A DNA stretch of 64,000 nucleotides from Halichondria panicea (GCF_963675165.1 NC_087380.1:4083803-4147802), one strand, 5' to 3'. Positions 25,209 through 39,200 are shown, numbered from the stretch's first letter. Notes: a model not told the origin generated them from the sequence alone. Translations and numbers: made by a program.

Positions 25209-25496
25209 ACAACTTCATTCACATGTATACTGTTTCAATTTTTTGTTCATTTTGTGCTTTTCCTGGCCAATCCTTCAGTAATTTTTATCATAATTATAAT
25301 TATAGTGAATTTTTTGCAAGCTATATATAATGTTTGTGATGTTTTCCCTTACAGTGTTGAGCAAACATGCAAGTGTTGGATGTGTGGGTGGATGATTGTG
25401 AATTCAGTTATTCGGGTTCATTTTTACCCAACTTGTATTTTGATTCTAAAATCATTATCAACAGTAGGCCACTCGGCTGTACATGTTCATGGCGTT

Positions 25497-25608
25497 GTAA
25501 CGGATTGGAGTTATGCACTCACCAAATTTCTTGTTTCTTCGCTTTTTCGCGCTTTTCTTTTCCTGGCAATCCTAGCAACATTCACATTGTAAATGTTTTT
25601 TTAGTTTG
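25497..25608 (+). repeat. Interspersed repeat, same family as 902-1005
   Basis: GTTGTAACGGATTGGAGTTA, TTTCTTCGCTTTTTCGCGC, CCTAGCAACATTCACATTG and the final TTTTTTTAGT match the copies at 902 and (inverted) 25103. Confidence 0.85.
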
Positions 25609-26448
25609 ATTCCCTTTCTTTTTCAGTACAGCAGTATTTTTATACTCTTCAATAATGAAATGTGAAATGCCTAAGAGGAATGTCAAGAAGCAAGAGAAGT
25701 TCAAGAAGAGAAGAGAAGACAGGCCATGCAGACTGGAATATATGAACACATAATTCTTATTACAGTGTTCATTTATCTATGCATGTTAAATACTGGAGTG
25801 TATACTTCAAAGTGCAAAAGCATTGGAGGCCTATGGTAGATCTAGCCAGTAGCATACCTGAGTTGAGAATGGAGAGAAGTTGGAGAAAAGAACTAGGGAC
25901 TGTTTGTGTACCAATCGATGTCACAGCCGGTTAACCAGCCACGCCCATCTCATAAGTTGCCATGTGCGTTGCTGTGGCAGTCATTTAAAGATGGTGGAAT
26001 TGCGTAGGTAAGAAAAGTGGAGCCTGAGAGGTCATCTGCCTCTTGGAAGCGGACGCAATTCTGAGAAAAACGCCCATGGTCCGGTGTCATAAAATGTTGG
26101 GCCCCCCCATGTTTAGGCCCCCCCCCCCGGGCCTAGAATTTTAAAATTTTGGGCCCCCCGGGCCTAGAATGTTAACAGTTTACGCCCCCCAGGGGGCCTA
26201 AACTGTTAACATTCTAGGCCCCCCACTGTGAGATTAGGCCCCCCTCTTTTCTGGAACAAAAAGCGCTTACGGACTATGACTTCTGGCTATTAGCTGACTT
26301 ATCTATGCTGCATGATACTAATGGACAAAGCAAAGGGAGTGCTATGACACTATGACTTCTGGCTATTAGCTGACTTATCTATGCATGATACTAATGGACA
26401 AAGCAAAGGGAGTGCTATAACACTATGACTTCTAGCTATTAGTTATCT

Positions 26449-29417
26449 GTGAACCCTCATCTCAGATCCTGTCAGAGAGTGTATAAAAGTAGCAAATATG
26501 TTAGCAGGCATGTTACTAAATCTACCATGGAATCCAAAAGTGAAGGAAGATTTACCTTTGAAGTTATTCATGCTCTCATAAGCAGGAACGAGTACCCTTC
26601 ATCCTTTAGTAAAGAAGACAAGCGTTCCCTGAGGCGGAGAGTTAAATGCTTTGATGCAGTGGATGGAGAATTGTACTATGTTGGATCTACCCAAGAGACA
26701 GTTGCCATAAATTACCTAGATATTATACATAATTATAGTTATCGCTATATATTTGTGTCTACATACTGTTACATGCAGTATTACATTTTCAAAAAAGGTG
26801 ATGAGAAGAGGCTTGTTGTGGAAGACAAGGAGCAGAGGAAAAGGATTATAGGAGCAATCCATGATCCAAGTCATATGGGAGTCAACAGAACATTGGACAT
26901 GATCACAGCCAAGTATTACTGGCCTGGTCAAACAAATGAAGTCAAAGAATATGTAAGTGAAGCCGGACTTAGCCTCGATTCCAGGCCGATTAAAATACGT
27001 ATTTTAATCGGCCTTGAATCGAGGCTAAGCCGGACTTTACTATAGTATTTCTTTTAGTGTATTTGCATGATCTACTTATTTCTTATAGGTGAAAACATGT
27101 ACCAAGTGCCAGTGTACCAATCCTAGACTACTAAAACCAGCATCGACTCTCCACCCAATACCAGTGACACCAAAGGTTTGGCATACAGTTGGGATGGATT
27201 TGATTGGCCCTCTGACAGAGACACCCAGGGGCAACAAGTATGTCATAACGCTCACTGACTATTTCAGCAAGTGGGCGGAAGCAGCCCCACTACCAGACAA
27301 GACAGCACATGGAGTAGCTAAATTCCTTTATTCTGTAAGTGCACTATAGCAATAATTATTATGCACATCATTTACAGCAAATCAATCTCTCTTAATAGGT
27401 TATGTGCAGAATGGGCTGTGCAGAAGTCATCATCACTGACCAGGGTCGGGAATTCGTCAACTCACTCTCAGCCCAGTTGTACCAGAAAACCAACACCCAG
27501 CATAGAATCACTAGCGCTTACCATCCTCAGACAAATGAATTAACTGAGCGGTTTAACCAGACTCTTTCTAGGTGTTTGGCTAAGACTGTGAATGACAACC
27601 AAGATAACTGGGACGAGAAGATCAACACGATTCTCATGGGGTATAGGGCATCACGTCAAGCATCGATTAAGCATTCTCCTTACTTCATGCTCTTCCAAGC
27701 TGAGATGCGTTTGCCGATTGATAGTGAGCTACTGCCCGGTCAGCCTGAAGAAAGAACCCCAGAAGAAGTTATTGAGCATCTTTTGAAGAGCCGTGAAGAA
27801 GTGTTCACAACAGCTGAAGCCAACATCAAGTCAGCACAAGGCAAACAAAAAGAAACGTATGACAGAAAACACCAGCAAGTCAGCACACTTAGCGTGGGTA
27901 TGAAGGTTTTGCTGGAGAATACTGCTCAAAAGCAGAGGAAGGGAGGAAAACTGGACTCAAGATGGCTAGGGCCATATTTCATCAACCGAGATTTAGGTAA
28001 GTTATTATTATTATTTTAGTGATAATAGTTATAATCTATACAGCCTGTATGTTATACAGCTAAAATGAATTCACATGCACTATATATATAATTATATATA
28101 TATTATATGTATATATAGGTAAGGGCTTATATGAGCTAAAAAACCTTTCTGGTCAAATACTCAAGAAGAAGGCGAATGTCTGTCGGCTGAAGTTGTTTAA
28201 TGAAAGGAGCTTGTCTAGAGACAATAAACAGCCACCAGAAGGCGATCGGCCACCAGAGAGAGACGACCAACAGCCACCAGAGAGAGACGACCAACAGCCA
28301 CCAGAGAGAGACGACCCACAGCCACCAGAGAGAGACGACCCACAGCCACCAGAGGGAGACGATCCACAGCCACAAAAGGGAGACGACCCACAGCCACCAG
28401 AGAGAGACGACCAACAGCCACCAAAGAAAGACGACCCAAAGAAAGAGGACCCACAGCCACCAAAGAGAGACCCTAAGTCAAACAAATGTAAGACTAAGGA
28501 TGTTTTCAAGAAGGTGAGTGTTGTGTCTCAATCAATTATCTTTTGTCTGTTACTGTACCTTTACTGTACTATTCTTACCTTATCATAGACCGAAGTACAG
28601 TGGGTCAATGAGCTCTCTCTCACGGCACATGACAGAGAGATACTACTCGCCCCAACAGGCATGCTGTCTGACAAGCATGTGGATGCTGCAATGATGCTTT
28701 TAAGTGGCCAATTCTCCAAAACATCTGGGTTGCAATCGTCACTTAAAGTGCAGTTTCGTCTTGGTTTTCGCCCAATTGATTTGGACAAGCGCACAAGGGT
28801 TCAAGGTGAGTTATGTAACTGTCTCAAGATTATGAAACAATTCTTTTTATTATATATTAGGAGTGCAGATACTGTTTGTGCCAGAACGTCATCACTGGAT
28901 CCTGACAAGTTGTATTGAAGGCAGTGTCTATGTGTATGACAGCCTGCAGACAGGCACTAAGGAATTTCCTAGATCTGTAGAAAATCAACTACTCCAGCTC
29001 TACCATCCAACACTTAGTCCACCACAACGTCAAGAAATTGGTTTACTGGCAGAGTGTCCGCCTGTCCAACAACAACAAGAGTCATATGACTGTGGCTTAT
29101 TTGCTATTGCATGGGCGTACCACCTCTTAGTTGGAGACTCTTTAAACACGCTGACACTGGACCAGCAAAAACTCAGACGGCATTTGGTAAGGTGCTTTGA
29201 AAAGAAGAAACTATCAAGGTTCCCAAAATCAAGGCAGGAGACCCCTCGAAGTGAGATAGTGTGGGTATCTGTAGTAGCTTCGTGCTACCAGTGCATAAGG
29301 CCTGACTCGTGGAACGACATGGTGCAGTGTGATGGCTGCGACAGGTGGTACCACATGAAGTGTGCACATATAAAGAAAGCTCCATTCAGTGACTGGCACT
29401 GTAAAGACTGCAAATAG
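26449..29417 (+). CDS. Ginger transposase: H2C2 + integrase + GPY/F + Ulp1 protease + PHD finger
   Basis: Exons are 26449-26952, 27089-27334, 27399-27996, 28119-28513, 28589-28805 and 28861-29417. All phases agree and no stop interrupts them. Domains in order: an HH-CC zinc finger (HDPSHMG ... CTKC); an rve integrase core with Asp in GMDLIGPL, Asp in IITDQGREF and Glu in LTERFN, the last pair exactly 35 residues apart; a GPY/F-like WLGPYF; an acidic, Pro-rich repeat of PPERDDQQ units; a Ulp1/C48 protease with His (ERHHW), Asp (YVYDS) and Cys (SYDCGLFAIAWA); and a C-terminal C4HC3 PHD finger (CYQC ... CDGCDRWYH ... CKDC). The integrase moves the element. Roles for the protease (SUMO or ubiquitin-like removal) and PHD (histone tail reading) are inferred from the families. 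The start at 26449 or the later MESKSEGRF Met is uncertain. Confidence 0.88.
26970..27027. mobile_element. 58-bp near-perfect palindromic element with 9-bp target duplication
   Basis: It starts TAGCCTCGATTCCAGGCCGA and ends TCGGCCTTGAATCGAGGCTA. AGCCGGACT flanks both sides (26961-26969 and 27028-27036). The terminal bases match those of the large element at 57726-61317. It sits inside the first intron of the Ginger gene. Confidence 0.9.
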
Positions 29418-29597
29418 ACTGCAAATAGATAGCTAGTTTTCTGTTGTTGTACTTGTTCAAGTTTTGAGATGTATCATAATAACCGCTGAGATACTTTTAA
29501 TAGGGGGGGCCTAAACTTTTAAGAGGGGGCCCAGAATTTTAAAATTCTAGGCCCGGGGGGGGCCCAATCTCATGGGGGGCCTAAAATTTTATGACAC

Positions 29598-30215
29598 CGG
29601 GTTCTAGTCGACTAGAGGCTGTATCTAGAATCTTCTGAACATGTCTGTACAAGGAGGAAATGCTTTCCAAGAAAGTTACTTACTTACTTACTTACTTACT
29701 AACTTACTTACTTACTTAGTCAGTCAGACAAAACGCGGTGAAATATGAAAATAATGCAATTTTTCAAATATCAATAGTAATGCATGAGAATATTCATTGA
29801 CTATAATTTCACACATTTAGACAGATAAAAGGCTAACTAAGCTATCTGTCAACTCAGTTTCTTGCTGTGGCCCTTCCCTGCAGAAATAGTGATATAGATA
29901 TTATTATACAACCTATTATTGGCAGCTACAATGACAGACTATGCAATGAGTATGATAAGACTTACTGTAGAGCCTATAGATATTAAGATAATAATATCTA
30001 TATCAGTAGCAATAGACTTGCCAGTCAGAATTCCACAATAGACACTGTGAAATGATGAAATGTATAATAATTATTATAAACAGTGCTACATGGCTCTAAA
30101 AGCAATGGCTCACCTTGATTCAGTCACTCAGTACAGTCTTTGTATAGCGAATATAATTATAAAGTGATGCACAATGCATAGATACTATAGTATCTATACT
30201 AATCCCTCCTCCCCC
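29598..30215. other. No gene; ACTT microsatellite and interspersed repeat
   Basis: The stretch holds an (ACTT)n run at 29678-29719. A segment near 29821-29890 (AGATAAAAGGCTAACTAAGC ... CCCTTCCCTGCAGA) recurs at 50193-50250. The expected last sacsin exon (HEPN domain) was not found here. Confidence 0.55.
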
Positions 30216-33200
30216 TACCTGGGATCGGGACGATGACTCTTGCTCTCTTGTGTAACTTTCTCTTTGACGCTGCACTGTTTTGTTGAGATCCTCCCATTGC
30301 AGGTTAATATTTTTGTCCACATCTCTTTTTGATATCTCAGAATTTAGAAACTTAAACACCTCTTCAGTCACAGCTGAATCATCGAGGTTCTTGTCAGGAT
30401 GCCACTTAAGACAAAGACGTCTAACAGCTTTCCTTCTCTCTTCTTTTGGTAGCTTCCATATCTCATCAAGTTGACATAATAGAACATCTTCAATCTTTTT
30501 AAGATTCTTGCTCTGCACTTCTTGATGCAAATTAATCGTGTCCATGTCTGTTTCACCCCCATATGGTACAACATCTGTCCCTTCTGCAAGAATCTTTTCT
30601 TTCTTCAAACCTCTGAGGAATTTGTAGAGCTTAAGTACACCTACTTCGATTCCTTCTTCATCATCTTGGTGTGTCAATATTTTGTATTTCATACTGATTC
30701 GAGGGATGACATCAAAACTTTCACACCCTTTGGGCAAAATAGGGTACATAACCTCGACGTAAACAATGAGGTTCTCCATTACTTCATATCCAACAATCTC
30801 TCCAGGATGAAATACATTCTCAACTGCTTGATCAAGTCTATGATGCCAGCACTCTGCAACTTCTTTACTCAGTTTGAACGTGACCTCGCTCATTCTTTCT
30901 TCAGTCAGTGGAATTCTATTTACCTCTAAAATATCCTTCACTTCATGGGGATTCTGGACACTTAAGAGCTGAACAAGCACATCCTTCAATTTGGGACACA
31001 CATCATCAGTAATTAGCTGTGGTTGTTTTAGTTTACTTATAATTAGCTGAAATAATCTGTTGCACAAAGCCCGTACCACTTGGTGAATATTCTTGGCCAA
31101 CTGTGAGTCCAGGTATAAGCATCCGTCGGGAGTGTCTCCTGTTGTCTCTAAGTAAAACTTTGTGTCCAAATTACCAATCAATTTTTGGTTCTCTTTAAAA
31201 GTGACAACCATTCGCAAATGGCGAAAGGTTTGTATTGCTGTGCTGGCCAAAAACTCCCTAACAATAGATTCTACATTCTGCAGAGGTTGCTTGGCCTTGG
31301 TGTAATAGCGCACGCATGCAGAAACTGCCTGTGGCAGAATGTTGTTCATTTCAAACGTTTTAATCAAATCATTGCCTGCATCTGTATGGTCAATGGGTTC
31401 ACACTCCGGCTGAACCTTTAAGATACAAACTTTAGATAAGCCGATAGGACGAACAGTGAGTGACAGCATTTCACAGAAATCTCTCTCGAAAAGTTGGATC
31501 TTATTGTCTTTTGTTCTAATCTTTAGAAGGGAATAGCAGGTTTCCTCAAAATGAAATCTGCCCAAAAATGTGTCAGCGTCAACATATAGCAATTGTGTTG
31601 AGAGGACTAGTGTTGTGTTATCATTAGGTAAATACAGAGGAGAGAGGGTCTCACTCCCTTTTGAAACTAAAACACTGGATGATTTAACACTCAGCAACTC
31701 AATGAGCTCTTTAATTATTGCAAATACACATTTCCTTGTTTTCTGTTCTAGTACCTGCCCAGCAGAAAGTTCATAGGCTTTTTGAAGAACTAATTGAATG
31801 TGATTATAACCAATTGAAGACTCGACTCCAATCTGCTGAAGTATGAACTTTAGACATTCTAGCTGGCTATCAAGTATTTGAAGGAACGGATGATATTTAT
31901 CTGTTGAAATTGCACTGTAATGCAAGACACTGCAAGGCTTCACAAGGACTATTATGATGCTTGTGTGTCATCTCGAATGTACTATACACCGGAATGCAAT
32001 GCATATCTCTCAATAGCTGTATGTGAGCATCGTTAACATCGTCCTGTTTCGTTTCTAGCAATGTCAGGTTTTGTACAATCACTGACATAAGTGACGTGGC
32101 TTGATCAGAAGTAGGTATGTTGGAATCTGGATATTGATCAAAGTTTTGAAAGTTGCTGAATCGTTTCTTAGCACTAATAATTCTGCATGTTTTTGATTAC
32201 ATGATCAACTGTAGGATCACATGTAATGCCTAGTTTATCTGCTAATAGGCGGTGTTCACTATAAGTCAACGGACTCCAATTTTCAGGAAGATTAACTATC
32301 GGCTTTACAGTCCACAAGAAAGGTGTACAGTTTGTAATGGCAGCTTCACTGAGTTTGGTGAGGGAGCACATGCGCCTGTTCATCACTATATTGTTTGATC
32401 CACATTTTGCGCTACTGATCCATGTCACTTCTGGATGGATTTGAGTAGGCACAAATGGTATCTCTGCCACTTGATGTAGGAAATAATCGTCACTGTGCCA
32501 TTTTGCTTCCTTAGCACTGTCAGACGATAAATATTGAAGGAGAACTGTCGAAGTTTTTACAATGTCCTTGTGATTTCCTCCTGCAATTTCTTTGCAGAAC
32601 TCGAGAAACTCAGTGTGATTGACTGTGCACCTCAATCCGAGCTCTTTGAAGAAAGCTAGCCATTCAGTCCATGATGGAGAGCTCCTGAAATATTCAGGGA
32701 GAAATGAAAAGTGTTTGTGGAAAGTAAGAAATATGTCAATCTCATGATTGCAGTAGCTGTTAACTGGCAGCAATTTGTCTATACCAATACAGCGGAGTGA
32801 ACCTAATTTTTTAAGAAATCGTTTAGCCCTTGCTATGTTTTCTGTTTCACACTTGGATTTGATTTTCTTGTAAATCACATTTTTGTCGAGCAAGGTGACT
32901 CTAATATATCTTAGATGTTCATACCTGTTCATCTCGCTGATATAGGAGAAAAATTCGAAGATAAAGATGCAGTAAAGATCTTCTGCAGTGACAACATTTA
33001 CTTCAAGTTCCTCTGGAGCGCCAAAATCTGTCCAGGAACCACGTCCGTGCAGGAAGACAGCATTTGGAGTGTACTTGTTCCATTCAGAATATCCCACCTC
33101 ACAAGCATTGCTTGGCCAAACATATGCAGTTTTACGTTGTAATGCTCTGAAAACGCCATCAACACACTCAAATAGAGGAAGAGACCTTATATGGCTAAGG

Positions 33201-36200
33201 CTGTTTAAGTCAGTTCTGAAGTTAATGTTACTGAGGTAGGAAATGATAATACCAATCATTTCTTTGTCGATTACCACAGATAGTTCCTTCTCAATCTCTT
33301 GATTTAAATGGAACAATATTTTCAGAATAGCTGCAGTATCTTTTACAGTTGGACAAGACAGGTAAGCAGAACCAACTACGTTTGTGTCCAAAACTGGTAT
33401 GCCGATGTGTTGTAGGACCTGATAAATTTTAAGATATTCCCCATCCTCCTGCATAGAAATGGGAACGATTGGTATAAGAGTGTCACTGAAGGAATGTAAA
33501 CTGCCTGTGATACTCGGAAGAAGAGCCCATTCTTTCAAAATGTGAGGCATATTGAAACTAAAAACTGGATCCTCTGAAAAACAATTCCAGTATCTGATCA
33601 ATAGTTTCCTTGGCAGACTTTGGGGAAACTGAATTACTCGATTTGTTCTGAGGCAGTTAGGTAAGTGATTGCTTAAAAGCTTGTCGAAAAGGGTTAGACT
33701 ATACGCATTGTCTGATAAATGTACACATACAATAAAGTAGTTGCTGCTATACAAAACTTTGATCAGTACAGGGTGGAGAAAACAGTCTTGACTATCAGGA
33801 AAAAGATCAGAAAAGTTAGATTTGACAACCTTTGTATGTTGATGGAATCTTCTCAATATACCATCAGCTGTTAAGAGAAGGGGTTGGCCAAAAGGTTCTT
33901 TTGGGAATTTCAACTGCTCAGTAGGGCTGGTTATAGTCCTTGAGGACCCATCTGCAATTAGTTTGCTTGCACCTAGGAGGTATTCAGTGAAAAGTTTGAA
34001 TGTAGAAGTATCTCTGAAAACAGTGTCACTAATTCCACATGGGAATTTTCCCGTGTTGCTTGTTTGAGAGCAAAAATTTGAGTAGTATTCAAATACTGTT
34101 TGCGGGCTAGTCCTTTCGATTTTATTAGCACTCTCTTTTATGGCTTGGTTGAGCTGGTCTTGAATAAAGCTACCCGCTACTGTCAACTTCATGCCGATGT
34201 CTTCAATAATCGCTCTTAGTTCACCCCGTTTATCAACAAAAGACCAGAAGTATACTTGAGTAGATGGATCACTGCTTTTAGGATGGTGCCAATTTACTTG
34301 CAATTGCTTTGACTCACTATTCCTTGATCTTGTTGACATTGGTACAAGACTTGCAGGGTATTCCTTGTAATCAACTACAGCTAAAATGTTGTTGTTGCGG
34401 GCAACTAGTTTTTCATAGACACTCTCTGCAAATTTTATGAATAGTTTGTCCATTTCATATGTGGGTGGAAAAATCTCATAGTACTTCCTGATATCATGGT
34501 TTGCTATGTGCCATGCCTGGTACGGCTCAGTGGATACATAAAATGACTGACAATGCTCAAGAAGGATTGCATACGAAGAGGATATCGCTTGAAAGAGTTT
34601 ATTATTCCAAACAGACTGATGATCTTCTCTCTCCTCCTCGGTAGAACTCCACAAATTTCTACTCATTGAGTTCAAAATAAAATGTCCGTTTATATGCACT
34701 GGTAGTTTTGATGTAACTGGCAGAGGCAGAGGCAATAAACAAAACAATTTGCCCTTGAGCTTTTCCTCATTCGGAAGTGAATTCCATGGTGATAATAGAG
34801 CTGCAATCCCGTGCCTAGGCTTGATTGCTTCAATAAAACTCCATGTCTGTTGTTCATTCTCCATATCTCCTAATCCTTGTTGTATCAACCACTTGTTTTC
34901 AGTTGAAATTTCCTTTCCAGATGAGCACTGTACTTCACTGATGGTTAATGGGTATCTGATAACAAGAGATTTGTTTCCTTTCTTCTTGTTGAAGCTAGAC
35001 ATTGCTTTATGGAGCTCTTGACGCTTCTTTTGTGCTACTTCTTCTACTTCAGTGCAATACATTTTCGTGATGTTTATAGTGTTCCCATTTTCTGCTATAA
35101 CCATGAATTTTAGTTTTGTAACATTGTTAAGAAAAAGCATTGCTTCTTTCGCAATGGGTGCCCATTCTTCTAGCATTTTAAGCATGGTTCTAGATGTTAT
35201 AGGTTCACCAACAGGAGTTCCATTCTTGTGTCTAGGGATAATTTTTGAGTCTAGTAAATGTTCTTTTGTGTGTCTCAAAGGAAATCGAAATAAAGAGCCA
35301 CCACTAAGCTCAGGAGGGCAATTTTCAAGGCCAGACTGCAGAAAAGCGGAGCTCATATCAGGAAACAATTCCCAGAATCTCTGACTCAAACCATCAAATC
35401 TTCGTCCTGGAGAGAGCACATTAGCTCCAGGCACATACTTACAGTGTGGATCCAGTACACACATTGTTTCTCCTCCAGTGATGAAGCTAGGGCAATCAGT
35501 GAGGTGGTAAACTACACTGAAACCGTTGCCGTGACCAATGCTTTCATAATTAGTGCGTTTACTACCAAACCCCAGCTTCTGTATACCCCAAATATCTTTC
35601 TCTGCAAAGACACTATCGTTCCACACCAAAAGAGCTGGGCCTTGTAGTTTACCCCAATTCTGTGATAATACTCCTTGTTTTCCGTGGGTCCGCATATCCA
35701 AAATTATATACATTTTAGTTGCTTTGGCATCATCAGTGTTCTGTAGTAGCTCTTTAAGGATTGTAATATGCAACGGATAATCTCTTATGATGTTTTGAAT
35801 CCTACTGGTTAGTTCCTCATGCTGGGCAAATTCAACACTCTGAAATTGACAATGTTGACTGGAAGTGGCCACAAATTTCTCAAGTATTTTGCTTCTTCTT
35901 AGCTCCACACCCAGCTTAATTGCCAGAGTTAGTGGGATGATGCCATGTACATAAGTTTGTTTAGGGTCCCGTGGTGACCAGGGTGCGTCGTTGTAGACCA
36001 GTTTGTTTGAATCGCGTAAAACGAAATGTTCATCAGGAAGCATAAGTGTGGGGGCTACGTTTAATTTTACTTGGTGAAGTAAAGTAACAATAAAATGTAA
36101 AACAATCTGGCAACGCTCATCTACTGGCTGATCTTTGAAATCTTTCTTCATAGCTTTAAGAGCTTTCTCAATGTCTTTCAAGCAAAATTGTTTCTTGATC

Positions 36201-39200
36201 TGCAAAGATTCAATCAAACGTTTTCTCGATAATATACTTGCAGGTATTTTGTACAGATAAGGACCATCAATGGTACAGCCACTTCCAACAACCTCCTTAC
36301 TCACAAACTGCTTACCAGTCCATACAGATGATACTTTCAAGTGCTGAATATCCTTCTGAATATAATCTGATGAACTCTCTTTTGAATCAAGATCAGGTTC
36401 AAGTTGTTTGTCAAGGAAACCATACACTTGGTGGCACATTCTATCAATGGTTTCTACCAATTCTTCTGTGAGGGGTTGAGATACAAAAACTCGTTGTATT
36501 TCAGCAAGTTGTGCAATATCTTCATCCATGGAAGGTGACTTCCGTATGCTCATCACGAAAAGACTGTCTTTGTTAATATACCCACAGCCTCCATTTTCAA
36601 CAATAGCTTCATTCAAAAATGCAACTTGAGACCCAGCAAGATTAGGATTGATACCGGTGATTTCTCTATGCATATCATTGCCTACAATCATCAAGTCTTT
36701 ATCACACAGAAGTTCATGCCCATCTCCTTTCCATGGAAGAAGGTATCCTGTCGGTTTTGGGAGCACTGGTAAAAACGGAATGGAGGATAGCTCCCCACTG
36801 CTGGCTCTTTGGTATGACACACTTTGAGATTTAGCGTACTTTGGCAAGACTTCAAATTTAGTGCATGATGACAGAACAAGTTTTGCACACTTTAACGCTT
36901 TGGTTTTGTCGAAATAATACCGAGTTGGAATACTACGAGCACGCTCTACAAGCATATCATATGGAATAGCTTCACTAATCATGCCAAGTTTAAGTAATGC
37001 TGTCCTAGAAAGATGCCTTTCTGATAGTTCGTCACTAGGAAAATAGCTATCAGACTTATCATACAGGGGGGCAAAGTCTGCATCACGGTCAACAACTTCA
37101 GTGCATTTTCTGAGGACTTTTCCATCCGGTGTGCATGGTATGGAGGCATAATTCTTGAAATAATCATTTAACAAGTAGCTCCGTTCTGTTTCATCATCAT
37201 ACTCAGCTGCATACAGCTCAAGCATGCACTGAATGACTTCAGAGCGAGTGCTGAGAATTGACTCAAGAGAGCTCAAGTTTTGGAAAAACAGTTTAGTGAA
37301 AGCAGGTTCATCAATTGTAACTTCTTTTAAATTGAAATAAGAATGGAATATGATGGGTAGATCAATAATTGGCTGGTTTAGATACTTAACAACTTCAATA
37401 ACACATTTAGGAGTTGAAGATAATTGACACAAGATTCCAGGAACAAGAAATCTACTTTGATAGCCATGTAACCATTGTTTCAGGTATTCCGAGTAAAATA
37501 GTTGGTCAGATGAAATCAGTGCAAACAGTTTTGATATCATATACGTCCATGGATTATGCTGGGTTAATTTTTCATTTTGCGGCCACAAAACATGGAAATT
37601 ATAGCTCTTGATATAACGGTTGTTTTTCAATCCTTTCAATGCTATCAAAAGTGCATGATAAGCTCTTGGAATTACCCCTTGCATTAGTAAAACATTCCAA
37701 GTGACTTCACTGCCTGTAAGTGAGGTGGCTTCGTCTGAGGTCCAGATCCCCCTGCGATTATTGATCACAGCAAAGTTGCTACTTAAATGTACTGGTAGGC
37801 CAGTCTTCTGAGAGAGGGGTAGGAAACAAAATATCTCTCCTTGGAATTCTGCATCCACACTGTAGCTACCAGGAGTGCCCAGTGGACAAGAGACTGATGC
37901 AGTGAAGTATTGTTGGGAGTAATCATCAGTCTCACTTTCTTGTGATATGAGCCAATGACAGCTGTTTGATTCATTAGAGAGAGAATCGAAGCAAGTTAGT
38001 TCTCTAATCTCTGTACCAGCATGGAGTTGAATTGGTGCTTCAATACGCTCTCGAGTGATTTTCAACAAAATCTCTGGCGTGTTTTGTCCATGACTGATCG
38101 TTTGGAATGTAATAGTTCTCACGTGCTGTAGAAAAAGCAATAGAGTCGAGCTACTGTTCTTAATGGCAGATATAAGGTTCTGGACTATTGAATTTGAATA
38201 GCAGGTAGAACTAAGCTCACTAGGGTGTATCCTGAATGGAAGTCTAAATATTGTCCCTTCGTAATTAGATCGATCAAATCCAAACAAGCCATCATAAGGT
38301 GAGAGCTGACGCGAATTCGCAATGAACTTACTCGTGAAAAGAATTTTCTTACCTGGCCGAGAAAAATTCTTTATCTCTTTTCTTAGGTAGGATAGTGTTG
38401 GATCAAAAATATATAGTTTGTCTCGACTAACAAATGATGGTATATCTGTCATGTGGTACACAGAACAAATACCGATTCCAAACTTGCCAATCTTTAACAC
38501 TTTGTTGGCCTTGGTTGCTCCAGCTAGTTTTGTGATGTTAGTAAAATCATCTTCAGAAAAACTCTTGTTGTTATGAACAATTAACGCAGGACCATGAGCT
38601 TCTGCCATTCCTGAGAAAAACAGTTTCTTTGGATTTGTTTCATGCTGCCTAGCGTCATAGCAAATGTTCACTTCCGTAGCCTCTGCATCATCAGCGTTCT
38701 GCAGTAGTTCCTTGATAATAGTGAGTCCATCTTTGTAATCTCGGAGGATATTCTTCAATCGAGTGGTGAGTGGTTCGTGTTGACCAGCATCTTCAAAAGT
38801 GTCCTCAGAAGTATTCAAAAACTCTGACAATGAAACTGCACCAAGGTTATGTGCCATGCTAGCAGATGTGGTTATGCACAAATTGGTAGGAGTCCTTTTC
38901 TTCTGACGATTGCAGGTAATCCTTGAGGAATTTATTGTCCGTGTACACAACCTCCGAAGCTTGAACTAGCTGAGGCAATTCAGACTCTGTCTCTACTGGT
39001 ATCAGAACATCTTCTGGCATGACTTCGTCAGGAACTTTCTTATTTCCATTGTTTGTGAGCCAGTTTAGAATGTTCATGATCGTACTCCAAGCATCAATAG
39101 CATTAGTTTGTACATCGTCCTTGATCATTTTGAGAACGGAAACGATCTGGGCTTGACTAACAGTCGTTGCGACTCTAGAAGCTGAGCCAAAAAGTGTTGA

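Larger units (their letters stand above)
26085..29596 (+). mobile_element. Ginger-type DNA transposon, apparently complete, CCGG target duplication
   Basis: The 3512-bp element begins TGTCATAAAATGTTGGGCCC and ends GGGGGGCCTAAAATTTTATGACA. It has inverted repeats of about 80 bp rich in C/G runs and AATTTTAAAATT palindromes. CCGG stands directly outside both ends (26081-26084 and 29597-29600). TGT...ACA ends, a 4-bp duplication, and one integrase gene without reverse transcriptase, gag or LTRs fit Ginger1 elements, which share their integrase with gypsy retrotransposons. I recall that CCGG targets are typical of the family, but have not checked. Confidence 0.88.

Noticed and set aside
26970..27027. 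Terminator or structured RNA hairpin
   Set aside because: The perfect 9-bp flanking duplication and the shared termini with other loci show a mobile element.
28136..28509. Minus-strand Ser/Gly/Trp repeat frames
   Set aside because: Antisense shadow of the PPERDDQQ repeat in the Ginger transposase exon 4.
26085..29596. Gypsy LTR retrotransposon
   Set aside because: The integrase is gypsy-like, but there is no reverse transcriptase, RNase H, gag or LTR. The ends are inverted, with a 4-bp duplication.
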